From Nocardioides stalactiti (lineage in GTDB: Bacteria; Actinomycetota; Actinomycetes; Propionibacteriales; Nocardioidaceae), in contig NZ_JACEFC010000005.1 of assembly GCF_014180715.1 (NCBI RefSeq), positions 1 through 64,000 of the forward strand: 64,000 nt of DNA, given 5' to 3'. Below, one piece after another: positions 45,883 to 54,699 of the stretch. The notes beneath the pieces are model-generated. The model was not told the origin of the DNA, did no database searches, and saw only the letters and a program-made list of their open reading frames with translations. The position numbers and the translations under genes were made by a program. The stretch's first letter is position 1. The number at the start of each line of letters is the position of its first letter.

Positions 45883-45906
45883 TCGGTTTTGGGTCGTTGC
45901 GCCAGG

Positions 45907-48723
45907 TCAATCGACCTGCTGATCGGCCAGTCGCCCCGCGATCTCGCGGCGCGACCTCACCCCGAGCTTGTCGAAGCACCGGCCCAGGTGGGCCTCGACG
46001 GTCTTGGGCGAGATGAGCAGGACGAGGGCGATCTCGCTGTTGCTCGCACCCACGGCCGCCATCTCGGCGACGGTCCGCTCCCGGGCGGTCAGTGCGGCGG
46101 CCCCGGCGAGCTGGGTACGGCGGGGGCGCGCGCCCGCTCCGCGCAGGAGGGCATAGGCGCGTTCCTGCATCGGTCGCGCGCCGTGGTGATGGGCGAGGTC
46201 GAGCGCGACGCGGAGCGGCTCGCGCGCCGCCGGAGCGCTGCCCTGCTCGAGCAGGATCTCGCCCAGATCGAGGTGGGCTCGCGCCCGCGCCAGCCGGGCC
46301 GGGCTGGCGGCGAGCACGTCGACAGCCTCGTCGAGGAGCTCCATCGCGGGGCGACCCCGGACCACCAGCGCCAGCTGGCGCAACGCTGATCCGAGGACGT
46401 CGGCGGCACCGATGGTGCGCGCCTTCACCAGCCCCGCCTCGGCGATGCCGTGGGCGCGGTCCCGGTCTCCGACCGCCAGCGCCGCGTCGACCGCGACCGA
46501 CCGCCAGGGCACCGTCCCGTCGTGGTCGGCTCCGAAGACGTCGAGATGAGCACCTGCGGCCGTCGCATCCGCCAGGGCGCCGCTGACGTCACCCTGGGCG
46601 AGCCGGAAGGCCGCCCGCCCCTCGAGATAGTCGGCCCAGGTGAACTCCTCACGCCACCTCGCCTCGTCACCGCACAACGACAGAGCCGCCCGCGCGCCGT
46701 CGAGGTCTCCCGCGGCACTGAGCGCCGCAGCGAGAGCGCCGTGGGCGGACGGGCGCGCGACCTCCCAGCCCTGGTCCGCCGCCATGATGACCGCCCGGGC
46801 GTCGTCCGCGGCATCCCCGAGCCGACCGGCGCGGAGATGGGCGTGGCAGCGGACGTGCAACGCCGAGGCGTGGGAGATCGCGCCGCCACGACGGGCCGCG
46901 TCGTCGATGAGCGGGGTGACGGCCGCGGACGCGCGGTCGTGCTCGCCGCACGGAAGGAGGGCCAGGGCGCCGAAGGTCACCGCACCCACGTCGAACACGT
47001 CGGAGAGCTCGACGGCCTCGCCCCCGAGCAGCGCCGCCTCGGCCAGACGCACGGTCTCCGACGACGGCTGACCGAGGATCGCGCGGTCCAGGGCGGCGTG
47101 CGCGATGAGCATCCGCTCGGGGTTGGTCGCCTCCCCGGCGAGCGCCCGCTCGACCAGGGCGTCCAGGTCGCCGAGCTCGGCGGACCTGGGGTTCCAGTCT
47201 CCCGTGATCGCCATCGCGGCCCGGAGGACGCGCGCGGTCCTCTGGTCGGCGGTCGACGTACCGACGGCACGAAGCCCTCGGCGGAAGACCCGGTGGGCCA
47301 GGTCGGGCCGGCCCGAGTCGATGAGGAGCACCCCGTACGTGAGCGACTTCTCCGCCCGCTCGTCCTCCGGCAGGTCCTCCAGCGCGGACCTGATCGAGTC
47401 CGGCGCCCCGGCTGCGCCCGCCATCGACTCGGCACGGGCCAGCAGCGCCCGGACAGCGGGCGTCCCCTGGCCGCCACCGCAACCCGCTCGAGCGAACGTC
47501 GCCGCTGCCTCCGGTGCCGCCCGCCGCAGTGCGGCCGACGCGGCGGCCTGGAGGACGCCCGCCGCCCACGACGTCGTGTGCTCGCCCTCGGCGAGGAGCA
47601 GCTGGCGCGCCGCCGCTTCGACATCGGTGGCGGCGAGCTCCTGCGCTGTCCGGATCCGCAGCAGTGCCCGGCGCGGCGGCGGCACCGCGGCGAGGATCGC
47701 CTCCTGCACCAGGACGTGGCCGATGGCGAGCGGCATCGCGGGCGTCAGGAGCGCCGCGGCGCTCAGCGCCTCGGCCGCGGTGGTGACCTGCTCCGGCGAC
47801 AGCTCCGCCACGGCAGCTACGAGGGCGAGCCCGGCTCCCTGACCGATCACGGCGACCACGGCCCCCACCTTCTGCTCCTCGGCCGACAACCCCTCCCACC
47901 TCCGGGCGACCGACGCCAGGAACGAGGTCTGCGGTCCCGACGCAGACGGCCCGAGGGGCGGGTGAGGCGCGCGCAGCGCCTCGATCACGAACAGCGGGTT
48001 GCGGCCCGTGATGGCCGCACAGGTACGGATCTCGTCGTCGGTGGCGGTCGGCACCAGGGCCCGGACGAGGTCGCGGACACCCTCCGGCGGCAACGGGCCC
48101 ACGTCAAGGACCTGGATCCCGGTCTGGAGCAGCTCGGGGACCGGCGCGTCGGAGCGCGCGGTGGCGACGATGCTCACCGAGGTGCCGGCGACCTGCTCCA
48201 CCAGCCGGGCCACGAAGGCGACGGTCGCTGGATCGGCCAGGTGCAGGTCGTCGATCACCAGGAGCGCGGGACGTCCGTCGAGCCAGTCGAACAACAACCA
48301 GGTGAGCCCGTGGCTCACGGCCGCCGCACGGTCGGCGACCGGCAACGGGTCAGCAGTCAGCGTCGGGTCGAACACGGACCGGCAGAGGTCGGCGGGGCCC
48401 TGCCGCCGGACACGGTCGCGTTCGCGGTCGCGGTAGGCGGGCTCGAGCAGGACCCGCGCCGCAGCGAAGGGCACGTCCGCCCCCACCGCGGCCGCTCGCA
48501 CGCTGAGCACCCGGCTCCCCGCTGCCGCAGCCGTGCCGACCGCAACCGCCACGAGCGTCGACTTCCCGATGCCTGCGGGACCGCGCACCAACAGGCAACC
48601 CGGGTTCGCGCCGACCACGACCTGGTCGATCACCGCCAGCTCCGGGTCGCGGCCGCACAGGTCGTCGGCGGACGACGCCGACACTCGCGCCCAGTCGGAC
48701 CCCGCGGCTGTCACCTCGAACAC
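45907..48723 (-). CDS. Large ATP-binding LuxR-family regulator (LAL type)
   Basis: 938 residues from GTG 48723. An AAA/STAND ATPase at the N-terminus shows Walker A VRGPAGIGKSTLVAV (about 46-60) and Walker B ALLVIDDLHLADP (about 155-167). A long TPR-like helical middle follows, then a LuxR helix-turn-helix at the C-terminus (LTARERTVAEMAAVGASNSEIALVL, SPKTVEAHLGRCFDKLGVRSR). MalT-like LALs switch on secreted or polyketide gene sets when they bind a small ligand. Same strand as the giant gene, which may be its target (inference). Confidence 0.92.
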   Translation of the reverse strand: MFEVTAAGSDWARVSASSADDLCGRDPELAVIDQVVVGANPGCLLVRGPAGIGKSTLVAVAVGTAAAAGSRVLSVRAAAVGADVPFAAARVLLEPAYRDRERDRVRRQGPADLCRSVFDPTLTADPLPVADRAAAVSHGLTWLLFDWLDGRPALLVIDDLHLADPATVAFVARLVEQVAGTSVSIVATARSDAPVPELLQTGIQVLDVGPLPPEGVRDLVRALVPTATDDEIRTCAAITGRNPLFVIEALRAPHPPLGPSASGPQTSFLASVARRWEGLSAEEQKVGAVVAVIGQGAGLALVAAVAELSPEQVTTAAEALSAAALLTPAMPLAIGHVLVQEAILAAVPPPRRALLRIRTAQELAATDVEAAARQLLLAEGEHTTSWAAGVLQAAASAALRRAAPEAAATFARAGCGGGQGTPAVRALLARAESMAGAAGAPDSIRSALEDLPEDERAEKSLTYGVLLIDSGRPDLAHRVFRRGLRAVGTSTADQRTARVLRAAMAITGDWNPRSAELGDLDALVERALAGEATNPERMLIAHAALDRAILGQPSSETVRLAEAALLGGEAVELSDVFDVGAVTFGALALLPCGEHDRASAAVTPLIDDAARRGGAISHASALHVRCHAHLRAGRLGDAADDARAVIMAADQGWEVARPSAHGALAAALSAAGDLDGARAALSLCGDEARWREEFTWADYLEGRAAFRLAQGDVSGALADATAAGAHLDVFGADHDGTVPWRSVAVDAALAVGDRDRAHGIAEAGLVKARTIGAADVLGSALRQLALVVRGRPAMELLDEAVDVLAASPARLARARAHLDLGEILLEQGSAPAAREPLRVALDLAHHHGARPMQERAYALLRGAGARPRRTQLAGAAALTARERTVAEMAAVGASNSEIALVLLISPKTVEAHLGRCFDKLGVRSRREIAGRLADQQVD

Positions 48724-48767
48724 GATACCGATCGTGCGACCGAGGCGGCAGGTACGACGGGACGGCG

Positions 48768-49526
48768 TCAGACGTGGCCGGCGAGCTGGGCCATCCGCGC
48801 CTCGACGGCGGCGAGGTAGGCGTCGCGACGCTTGCCGCTGACCTTGCTCCCCTTGTCGAGGTGGCTGCAGGCGGGCAGCACGTCGACCGAGAGCTTCGCG
48901 CCGCCGGCGAGCGCGCGGAGCTCGTCGAGGCGGTCGCCGAACGGCGTGCCGCTGCCGGGTGAGTAGGAACGGACGACCTCGTCGACGTCGTCGGGATAGA
49001 GGTCGACCTTGGTGACCACGACGATCAACCAGGTCGGGTGGTTGCGGCGCACCGCCATCGAGGCGATCCGGTGGGCGGTCACGGTCCAGTCCTCGAGCTC
49101 GCGGGCGAGCTGCTCCTCGCGGTCGGCGTCGACGGTGCCCGTCGTACCGGCCGTCCGGCGCCCGGTGGCGTAGCCGTTGGCGACGACGTGGAGCACCCCG
49201 TCGACGGGGTTGTCGTGGAAGACGTCGTCGAGCGCACCGAGCCGGGTCGCGGCGTTCTCGCCCGGGACGACCCAGAACCGGAAGCCCCGCAGTCGGCGGT
49301 CGCGGCGTACCCGCCGCTCCATGACCGCCGATCCGGACTCCGGGACTCCCCCCGGCTGCGGGTGCCCGGTGAGGTGGTCGATGAGCTCGCTCTTGCCCAC
49401 GCCGGTCATGCCGGTGACCGCCACCATCGGGTAGCGGTGCCGGAACGTCCCGGCGATCCGTTCACGGCCACGCGCCAACGCCTCGGGAACGGCGCGCAGT
49501 CCGCCGCGGGATCGCCGGTCGTTCAT
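48768..49526 (-). CDS. P-loop GTPase-like protein
   Basis: 252 residues. Walker A MVAVTGMTGVGKSELIDHL lies near residue 35, and VVVTKVDLYPDD near 180 is the G4 motif (TKVD). VMERRVRRDRRLRGFRFWVVPGE covers the switch II/Walker B part. It resembles GTPases of unknown role. TACGTT (49534-49539) seven bases upstream of ATG 49526 suggests a leaderless start; no Shine-Dalgarno is present. Divergent from the RTX gene, 60 bases apart. Confidence 0.8.
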   Translation of the reverse strand: MNDRRSRGGLRAVPEALARGRERIAGTFRHRYPMVAVTGMTGVGKSELIDHLTGHPQPGGVPESGSAVMERRVRRDRRLRGFRFWVVPGENAATRLGALDDVFHDNPVDGVLHVVANGYATGRRTAGTTGTVDADREEQLARELEDWTVTAHRIASMAVRRNHPTWLIVVVTKVDLYPDDVDEVVRSYSPGSGTPFGDRLDELRALAGGAKLSVDVLPACSHLDKGSKVSGKRRDAYLAAVEARMAQLAGHV

Positions 49527-49586
49527 GGAGGGGAACGTACCCGACAGATCGAGACGGGAGCGGCCTCGCGGGTGCAGAGTGGAACC

Positions 49587-50375
49587 GTGCGCCGCAGCCA
49601 CCGCCGATCCTCCCGTTGCCTCCTGGCCCTCGTCCTGTCGACGGCCGCGGTCCCGGTCGTGCTCGCGGCAGGAGCACCGGCCACCCAGGCACGCCCGACC
49701 ATCGACGACACCGACCCCGCGCGCATCGTCCGCCCGGCCACGCTGAAGCGGGTGCAGGACGGCTACTACTTCGGCGCGTGGGGCCAGGACTCACGGCTCG
49801 TCGTCACCCTGGTCGAGGGCGGCCTCCGGTTCCGTGACCCGCGGTCCGCCCGTTGGGAGGACCTGGCCGGCGTCTGCGACGCCCTGCGGGTACGACGGGG
49901 TGTCGCTGCCGTCTGTCCCGTCCCCCCGGGCGTGACGACCGCCGACCCGTTGACCCTGTTCCTCGAGCTCCGCCTCGGCGACGACTATGTCGACACCACG
50001 ACGTTGGGCGCCGAGTTCCGCGCCGAGGTCCTCGCCGACGCCGGGCGGGAGGAGATCCACCTGGGCGCCGGGGACGACTTCGTCAACGGCGCCTTCGACC
50101 GCGACCGGATCTGGGGCGGGGCGGGCGACGACTTCATCCGCACCGGGGAGGGGAGCGATCTCGCGTTCGGCGAGGAGGGCCGCGACCGGATCGTCGGGCT
50201 CGAGGCCGCCGACGAGCTGCACGGCGGCGACGGAGACGACGTCGTCGAGGGCGGCCCGGGCGACGACACGCTCTACGGGGACGTCGGTGCCGACCAGCTC
50301 AAGTGCGGCGACGGGTCCGACGCCGCGGAGATCGATCCGGCCGACACCCGGGTGGGCTGCGAGCGCACGCCTTAG
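49587..50375 (+). CDS. Secreted RTX-repeat calcium-binding protein
   Basis: 262 residues from GTG 49587. A signal peptide (RRSHRRSSRCLLALVLSTAAVPVVLAAG) precedes an N-terminal domain without recognised family. Then come RTX nonapeptides (GGAGDDFIRTGEGSD, GGDGDDVVEGGPGDD, about residues 160-250) that bind Ca2+. The C-terminus has two cysteines (KCGDGSD and GCERTP), as in related secreted proteins. An alternative GTG is at 49572. Confidence 0.85.
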   Translation: MRRSHRRSSRCLLALVLSTAAVPVVLAAGAPATQARPTIDDTDPARIVRPATLKRVQDGYYFGAWGQDSRLVVTLVEGGLRFRDPRSARWEDLAGVCDALRVRRGVAAVCPVPPGVTTADPLTLFLELRLGDDYVDTTTLGAEFRAEVLADAGREEIHLGAGDDFVNGAFDRDRIWGGAGDDFIRTGEGSDLAFGEEGRDRIVGLEAADELHGGDGDDVVEGGPGDDTLYGDVGADQLKCGDGSDAAEIDPADTRVGCERTP

Positions 50376-51661
50376 GACATGACGCCGAGGGTCTCCGGCA
50401 CGAACCCGGGGAACACCTCGGCCCGACGGCTGCTGATCCCCGGGAACCGGTCGGCCATGACCTCCCAGAGGATGCTGCGGAAGTCGTGCCGCACGGCGAG
50501 GTCCCCGTCCTCGAGCGCGGCCGGCGCGAGGCCCGGCCACTGGCCGCGCACCGTGCCGCCCGCGACGCCCGCGCCGAACAGGAGCATCGCGTTGCCGTAG
50601 CCGTGGTCGGTGCCGCCGTCGCCGTTCTCCTCGACCCGCCGCCCGAACTCGCTAATCGTCACCACCGTCGTCCGCGCGGCAGCGGTGCCGAGGTCGGCGA
50701 AGAACGCCTTGAGCGAGCGGGCGAAGTGAGAGACGTGGTTGGTGAACCAGCCGTCATCGACCCTCCCCTGGCCCTCGTGCATGTCCCAGTCGCCGTAGTC
50801 GACGGCGACGATGCGGGTCCCGACGTCGGCCCGGATGAGGGCCGCGGTGTTGGCGAGCACCTCGGCCAGCGGGCCCGCCGGGTAGGCACTGGTGCGGACG
50901 GCCGTGTCGGCGGACTCCACCAGCGGTGCGAGCCGGGCGGTCGCGTCCATCGCGACCCGGACCCCGGCGCCGATGACCGACTTGTCCGTCGCCCACATGG
51001 TGCGCAGGGACGAGCGGCGCAGCGCCGCGGTCGTGCCGACGTCGGCGACGGCCAGGTCCTCGATCTCGTAGGCGCCCAGGACCGACGCCGGGCCGACCAT
51101 CGAGGTGGGGAGCAGCGTGGAGCCGAGCGAGACGCAGTCCTGGGGGGCCGCGCTCGGGTCAAGCCCGATCATCCGGTTGATCCACCCCACGCGGGCCTTG
51201 GAGCCGGGGTCGGCGTCCTCGACCTCCTCCATGGCGTCGAAGTGGCTGCGGTTGGGCGCCGGCAGGCCGACGGACTGCACCGCGCCGAACGTGCCGGCGT
51301 TCCACATCGGCAGCAGCGGGCTGAACGCGGGGTGCAGGCCGAACCGCGGGTCCGCACCGAGGAGCGTGCTCTCCGGCACGACCAGGTTGGGCCGCAGGCC
51401 CGCGAGCCGGTCGTGGTCGACGCCACGCGGCACGAGCATCGACAGGCCGTCGGCGCCGCCGCGGAGGCTGACCACCACCACGACGTTGCCGCCCGGCGTC
51501 CCGCCGTACGCGGCCTCCATGAACGCCCCGCCGATCATCTGGGCACCCACCAAGGCCCCCGTGCCAGCGGCGGTCGTCTTGAGCAGGCGACGGCGGGTCA
51601 GCCCGCCGCGGTTGTAGTCCGGGCAGCCGCAGCCGCCTTCCGTCGTCGCCGTCGTCGACAT
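50372..51661 (-). CDS. DUF1501-family Tat-exported protein
   Basis: 429 residues. A Tat signal (LTRRRLLKTTAAGTGALVGA, about 21-40) marks export in folded form. SLRGGADGLSMLVPRG, DAMEEVEDADPGSKARVG, EFGRRVEENGDGGTDHGYGNAMLLFGAGV and DYGDWDMHEGQG are DUF1501 motifs of the sulfatase/phosphatase-like fold. Function is unknown; such proteins always come with DUF1800, as here. Its stop overlaps that of the RTX gene. Confidence 0.92.
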   Translation of the reverse strand: MSTTATTEGGCGCPDYNRGGLTRRRLLKTTAAGTGALVGAQMIGGAFMEAAYGGTPGGNVVVVVSLRGGADGLSMLVPRGVDHDRLAGLRPNLVVPESTLLGADPRFGLHPAFSPLLPMWNAGTFGAVQSVGLPAPNRSHFDAMEEVEDADPGSKARVGWINRMIGLDPSAAPQDCVSLGSTLLPTSMVGPASVLGAYEIEDLAVADVGTTAALRRSSLRTMWATDKSVIGAGVRVAMDATARLAPLVESADTAVRTSAYPAGPLAEVLANTAALIRADVGTRIVAVDYGDWDMHEGQGRVDDGWFTNHVSHFARSLKAFFADLGTAAARTTVVTISEFGRRVEENGDGGTDHGYGNAMLLFGAGVAGGTVRGQWPGLAPAALEDGDLAVRHDFRSILWEVMADRFPGISSRRAEVFPGFVPETLGVMS

Positions 51662-51696
51662 CGTCGCCTCGTTCCGTCAGTCCGTCGGTGGTGCTG

Positions 51697-53217
51697 TCAC
51701 TTGTGCATGTGGAGGGGCGAGTCGAGCAACGACGTCTGGATCCCGGTGAAGGTCCAGTACGTGAGCGCCTCCGCCTTGGTCATCGACTTCGTCAGGGGGA
51801 TCCCGAGAAGCTCGGCGATTCCGTTGCGCACCGGGGCGGTCGGCTTCTGGCCGAGCATGTGCATCGAGATCGTGTCGATGACGGTGCCGAGCGGCGCCGG
51901 CATCGCCGGCAGCATGGACTCCTTGGACGGGTACCGCACTTCCTGGGTGGGCCACCAGCGCGCCGAGAGGTCGCGGTGGAGGGTGAAGCTGGTGAGCACC
52001 CGACCGGCGCTCGCCCAGGCGGAGTCGACCTCGGGATAGCCGTCCGGCGTCGGCCACTCGTACGGCGGCTGGCCCATCTCGCTGTACTGCCAGTACATGG
52101 CCCGGGCGTAGGAGTCCTCGGACACCGGTGCCAGGGGCTTGATGCCGAGCGCCCGGACGGTCGCGATGTAGTCCTCGAGCGGGGTGCGCACCTTGCGGCC
52201 GACCGCCAGGGCGAAGTCCGGGTGCCTCACCATCGCGAGCAGGGTCGGCCGGATCGCCGTCCCGTTGTCGAGGTAGGCCTTGGCGACGGCCGCCACCAGC
52301 GCCGCGGAGGGCGTGTCGGAGACGAACCGGACGCACAGCCGGCGCGCGAGCCGCGCCGCCGTGGCCGGGTGCTTGGCAAGGTAGGACAGGTAGGCCATCG
52401 TCGCTGGCCGCCCGTCCGAGGAGCTGTTCTGGTGCGTGAAGCCGAGCACCTTGACGGGCTGGGTGTCGTGCCAGCTGCGGTCGTAGTAGGCGCGGAACTC
52501 GGGCCACCAGACGTCGACCCGGTAGCCGGTCAGCATCCGCGCCGAGGCCTTCACGTCGTCCTCGGTGTAGCCGCCGTCGACGCCGACGGTGTGCAGCTCG
52601 AGGACCTCGCGTCCGAGGTTCTCGTTGGGCGCCTCCTTGGAGGAGAACGCGTTGTCGAGGTAGAGGCCCATCGCCGGGTGCGTGACGGCGGCCTGCAGCA
52701 GCTTCTCGTACGACGTGAGGGCGTTGGTCCGGATCACCTTGTCGAAGTCCTTGCGCCAGAACAGCGCGTCGTCGTGGAACAGGGTGACGTTGAGCAGGTT
52801 CGACCAGAAGTCGACCATCACCTCGTGGACCTGGCGGTTGCTGAGCATCCGCCGGGCCACCGTCCACTTGCTGAGGTCGTTGGCGACCTCCCAGCCGCCC
52901 CGCACGCCGTCCTGGTTGTCCTGGAAGATCTGGGCCGGCGTCTTGCGCAGGGTCGGGAACCAGTTGTCCGTGGCCGCGCCCGGGGCATCGGCGACGAGCG
53001 CCGGAGTGAGCTGCTGCTGGAACCAGGCCATCCCGCCGCCGACGGCCTTGACCTGCGCGGCGAGCTCCGGGGTCAGGCCGTGGGTGAACCGGCGGACCAG
53101 GTGGCGGTCGGCGGCGGAGAGGATCACCGGGGCCGCGCGTCGTTCGTACTCCGCAACGGCCAGTCCACGTCGTCGGACGGGGGGTTTGGTGCGGGCTGCG
53201 ACGGGCACGATCGACAC
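51697..53217 (-). CDS. DUF1800-family protein
   Basis: 506 residues. RHLVRRFTHGLTPELAAQV, MVDFWSNLLNVTLFHDDALFWRKDFDKVIR and NAFSSKEAPNENLGREVLELHTVGVDGGYTEDDV are classic DUF1800 segments. The family is paired with DUF1501 and has no known activity; an extracellular carbohydrate role has been suggested. AAGGAG six bases before the GTG at 53217 is a good ribosome site. DUF1501 follows after 35 bases. Confidence 0.93.
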   Translation of the reverse strand: MSIVPVAARTKPPVRRRGLAVAEYERRAAPVILSAADRHLVRRFTHGLTPELAAQVKAVGGGMAWFQQQLTPALVADAPGAATDNWFPTLRKTPAQIFQDNQDGVRGGWEVANDLSKWTVARRMLSNRQVHEVMVDFWSNLLNVTLFHDDALFWRKDFDKVIRTNALTSYEKLLQAAVTHPAMGLYLDNAFSSKEAPNENLGREVLELHTVGVDGGYTEDDVKASARMLTGYRVDVWWPEFRAYYDRSWHDTQPVKVLGFTHQNSSSDGRPATMAYLSYLAKHPATAARLARRLCVRFVSDTPSAALVAAVAKAYLDNGTAIRPTLLAMVRHPDFALAVGRKVRTPLEDYIATVRALGIKPLAPVSEDSYARAMYWQYSEMGQPPYEWPTPDGYPEVDSAWASAGRVLTSFTLHRDLSARWWPTQEVRYPSKESMLPAMPAPLGTVIDTISMHMLGQKPTAPVRNGIAELLGIPLTKSMTKAEALTYWTFTGIQTSLLDSPLHMHK

Positions 53218-53253
53218 GGACTGCTCCTTGGGGGGATCGACGCCGCCAGCAGA

Positions 53254-53273
53254 GTGCTTAGACGTCTAAGCAC
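53254..53273. promoter_or_regulatory. Perfect 20-base palindrome upstream of the DUF1800-DUF1501 operon
   Basis: GTGCTTAGACGTCTAAGCAC reads the same on both strands and lies 37 bases before the DUF1800 start. Its core, CTTAGACGTCTAAG, is a likely dimer-repressor site. Its regulator is not encoded nearby. Confidence 0.65.
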
Positions 53274-53358
53274 CTACGGTAGGTTTCGCCGATGCGGCTG
53301 CTCCAGCATCTGGCGACTCGACCGGAGTGACGTCGTCGGACCACCACATCCGGGTCCC

Positions 53359-53378
53359 GGTCCCCTTATCTTGGGACC
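53359..53378 (+). promoter_or_regulatory. Promoter and inverted repeat in front of the gene at 53379
   Basis: GGTCCC-CTTATCTT-GGGACC has six-base arms around TATCTT (53367-53372), which is six bases from the ATG. The arms end right at the start codon. It fits a leaderless promoter with an operator over the -10. Confidence 0.5.
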
Positions 53379-53822
53379 ATGGCCCTAGGACTCGCGGGTG
53401 TGACGCCGTCGCCGTTCCTCGACCAACCCGCGTTCGCACCGGACGGATCGCCCGCCCGCGTGCGCACCTACTCGGGCGAGATCACCATCCGCCAGGACTC
53501 CGGCCTCCTCGTCCACCGTCCGAGCCAGATCGACGGGACGCCGATGGGGTTCGTCCCGCCGGACGCGGCGGCGATCCGGACCGGTGACGAGCCGGCCCTC
53601 GCGGCCGAGGTCACGATCGCCCAGATCCTCCCGGCGGGCAGCGGGGACAGCTTCAGCGGTGCGGGGGCGGCTGCGGTCACGGTGACCCTCCAGCCCGACC
53701 AGAACGACCCCGCGTGGAGCTGGCCGCACCTGTCGTTCCAGGCGCTCGGCATCCGGCCGATGGTGCTGCGCTACCGACTGTCGGTCCTGACCGCGGCCGC
53801 GACCGGCGGCAGCAGCACCTGA
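53379..53822 (+). CDS. Conserved hypothetical beta-rich protein
   Basis: 147 residues, no signal peptide, no Cys, no recognised motif. The segments alternate polar and hydrophobic residues (VRTYSGEITIRQDSGLLVHRPSQI, AVTVTLQPDQNDPAWSWPHLSFQAL), suggesting a beta-sandwich. It has no Shine-Dalgarno and looks leaderless. The neighbours give no clear lead. Confidence 0.65.
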   Translation: MALGLAGVTPSPFLDQPAFAPDGSPARVRTYSGEITIRQDSGLLVHRPSQIDGTPMGFVPPDAAAIRTGDEPALAAEVTIAQILPAGSGDSFSGAGAAAVTVTLQPDQNDPAWSWPHLSFQALGIRPMVLRYRLSVLTAAATGGSST

Positions 53823-53910
53823 GCCGAGCACACGCGGCAGCAGGTCGCGAACAGATATCAAATCCGGCGAACCGTCGGTGGCGTTCCGACGGACGACCTA
53901 CTGTCCCGGT

Positions 53911-54648
53911 GTGTTGTCGCTACGCCTGCTTCGCTCGCTCTGGATCACCGCGGGGATCATGCTCCTCGGTCACGTCGTGACCCTGTACCTCTTCCTCGAG
54001 CACGGCGTCAGCCGGGAGTACGGCGTCCCGCGCCACTTCGACCTCAACGGCGAGGGCAACTTCGCGTCCTGGTTCGAGTCGTTCCCGCTGCTGGTCGCGG
54101 CGATGGTCACCTTCCTCCTCGCGTCGCACTACCGCGACAGCGGAGCGCCCCTCGCCCACCGGTGGGCCGCCCTGTCCGGCGTGCTGCTGCTGATGTCGAT
54201 CGACGAGGCGTCCCAGCTCCACGACCTCTTCACCGGCCCCCTGCGCCGTGGCCTGGCGATCGACTTCGGCGTCTTCTACTTCGCGTGGCTGATCCCCGCG
54301 GTCGCCTTCCTCGTCCTCGCCGCGTGGTACTTCGCCCCGGTCATCCGGTCACTGCCGGCGTCGACCCAGCTCCGGCTGATCGCCGCGGCCGGCATCTACT
54401 TCGGCGGCGCGATCGTGGTGGAGATGCTGAGCGGCTTCGCGGTCGAGAACGGCCGCAAGTCGACGCCGTACCTGACCGTGCTGACCTTCGAGGAGGCGTG
54501 CGAGATCAGCGGCATCCTGCTCGCCGTCGGCACCCTGCTCCGCCTGCTCCACACGGTCCAGCCGCGGTCGACCATCGAGCTGCTCGGAGCCGGGGGCGGC
54601 ACCGTCGGGGTCGCGCCGGCCGCGACCGCGCCTGCCGAGCCGCGGTAG
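53911..54648 (+). CDS. Multi-pass membrane protein, unknown function
   Basis: Taken from GTG 53911 (245 residues) because TACTGT at 53899-53904 is six bases before it. The upstream GTG at 53878 would place the -10 inside the gene. About six membrane helices (e.g. SLWITAGIMLLGHVVTLYLF, WAALSGVLLLMSIDEASQLHDLF). The cytosolic motif SIDEASQLHD and the FEEACEISG turn are distinctive. No family name comes to mind. Confidence 0.75.
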   Translation: MLSLRLLRSLWITAGIMLLGHVVTLYLFLEHGVSREYGVPRHFDLNGEGNFASWFESFPLLVAAMVTFLLASHYRDSGAPLAHRWAALSGVLLLMSIDEASQLHDLFTGPLRRGLAIDFGVFYFAWLIPAVAFLVLAAWYFAPVIRSLPASTQLRLIAAAGIYFGGAIVVEMLSGFAVENGRKSTPYLTVLTFEEACEISGILLAVGTLLRLLHTVQPRSTIELLGAGGGTVGVAPAATAPAEPR

Positions 54649-54670
54649 GAGCGGCTACCCTGCCTGGAAC

Positions 54671-54688
54671 AAGAACACGTTCTAGAAT
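54671..54688 (+). promoter_or_regulatory. KstR-like operator and -10 of the ketosteroid isomerase gene
   Basis: AAGAAC-AC-GTTCTA matches the KstR consensus except that the first T is A. TAGAAT (54683-54688) directly overlaps it and is a good -10. A bound KstR would cover the promoter. Confidence 0.65.
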
Positions 54689-54699
54689 TGGGAGCACGC

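Noticed and set aside
50200-50290. RTX repeats at the DNA level as a possible CRISPR or tandem repeat
   Set aside because: The repeat is in the protein (GGxGxDx); nucleotide units vary and have no spacers.
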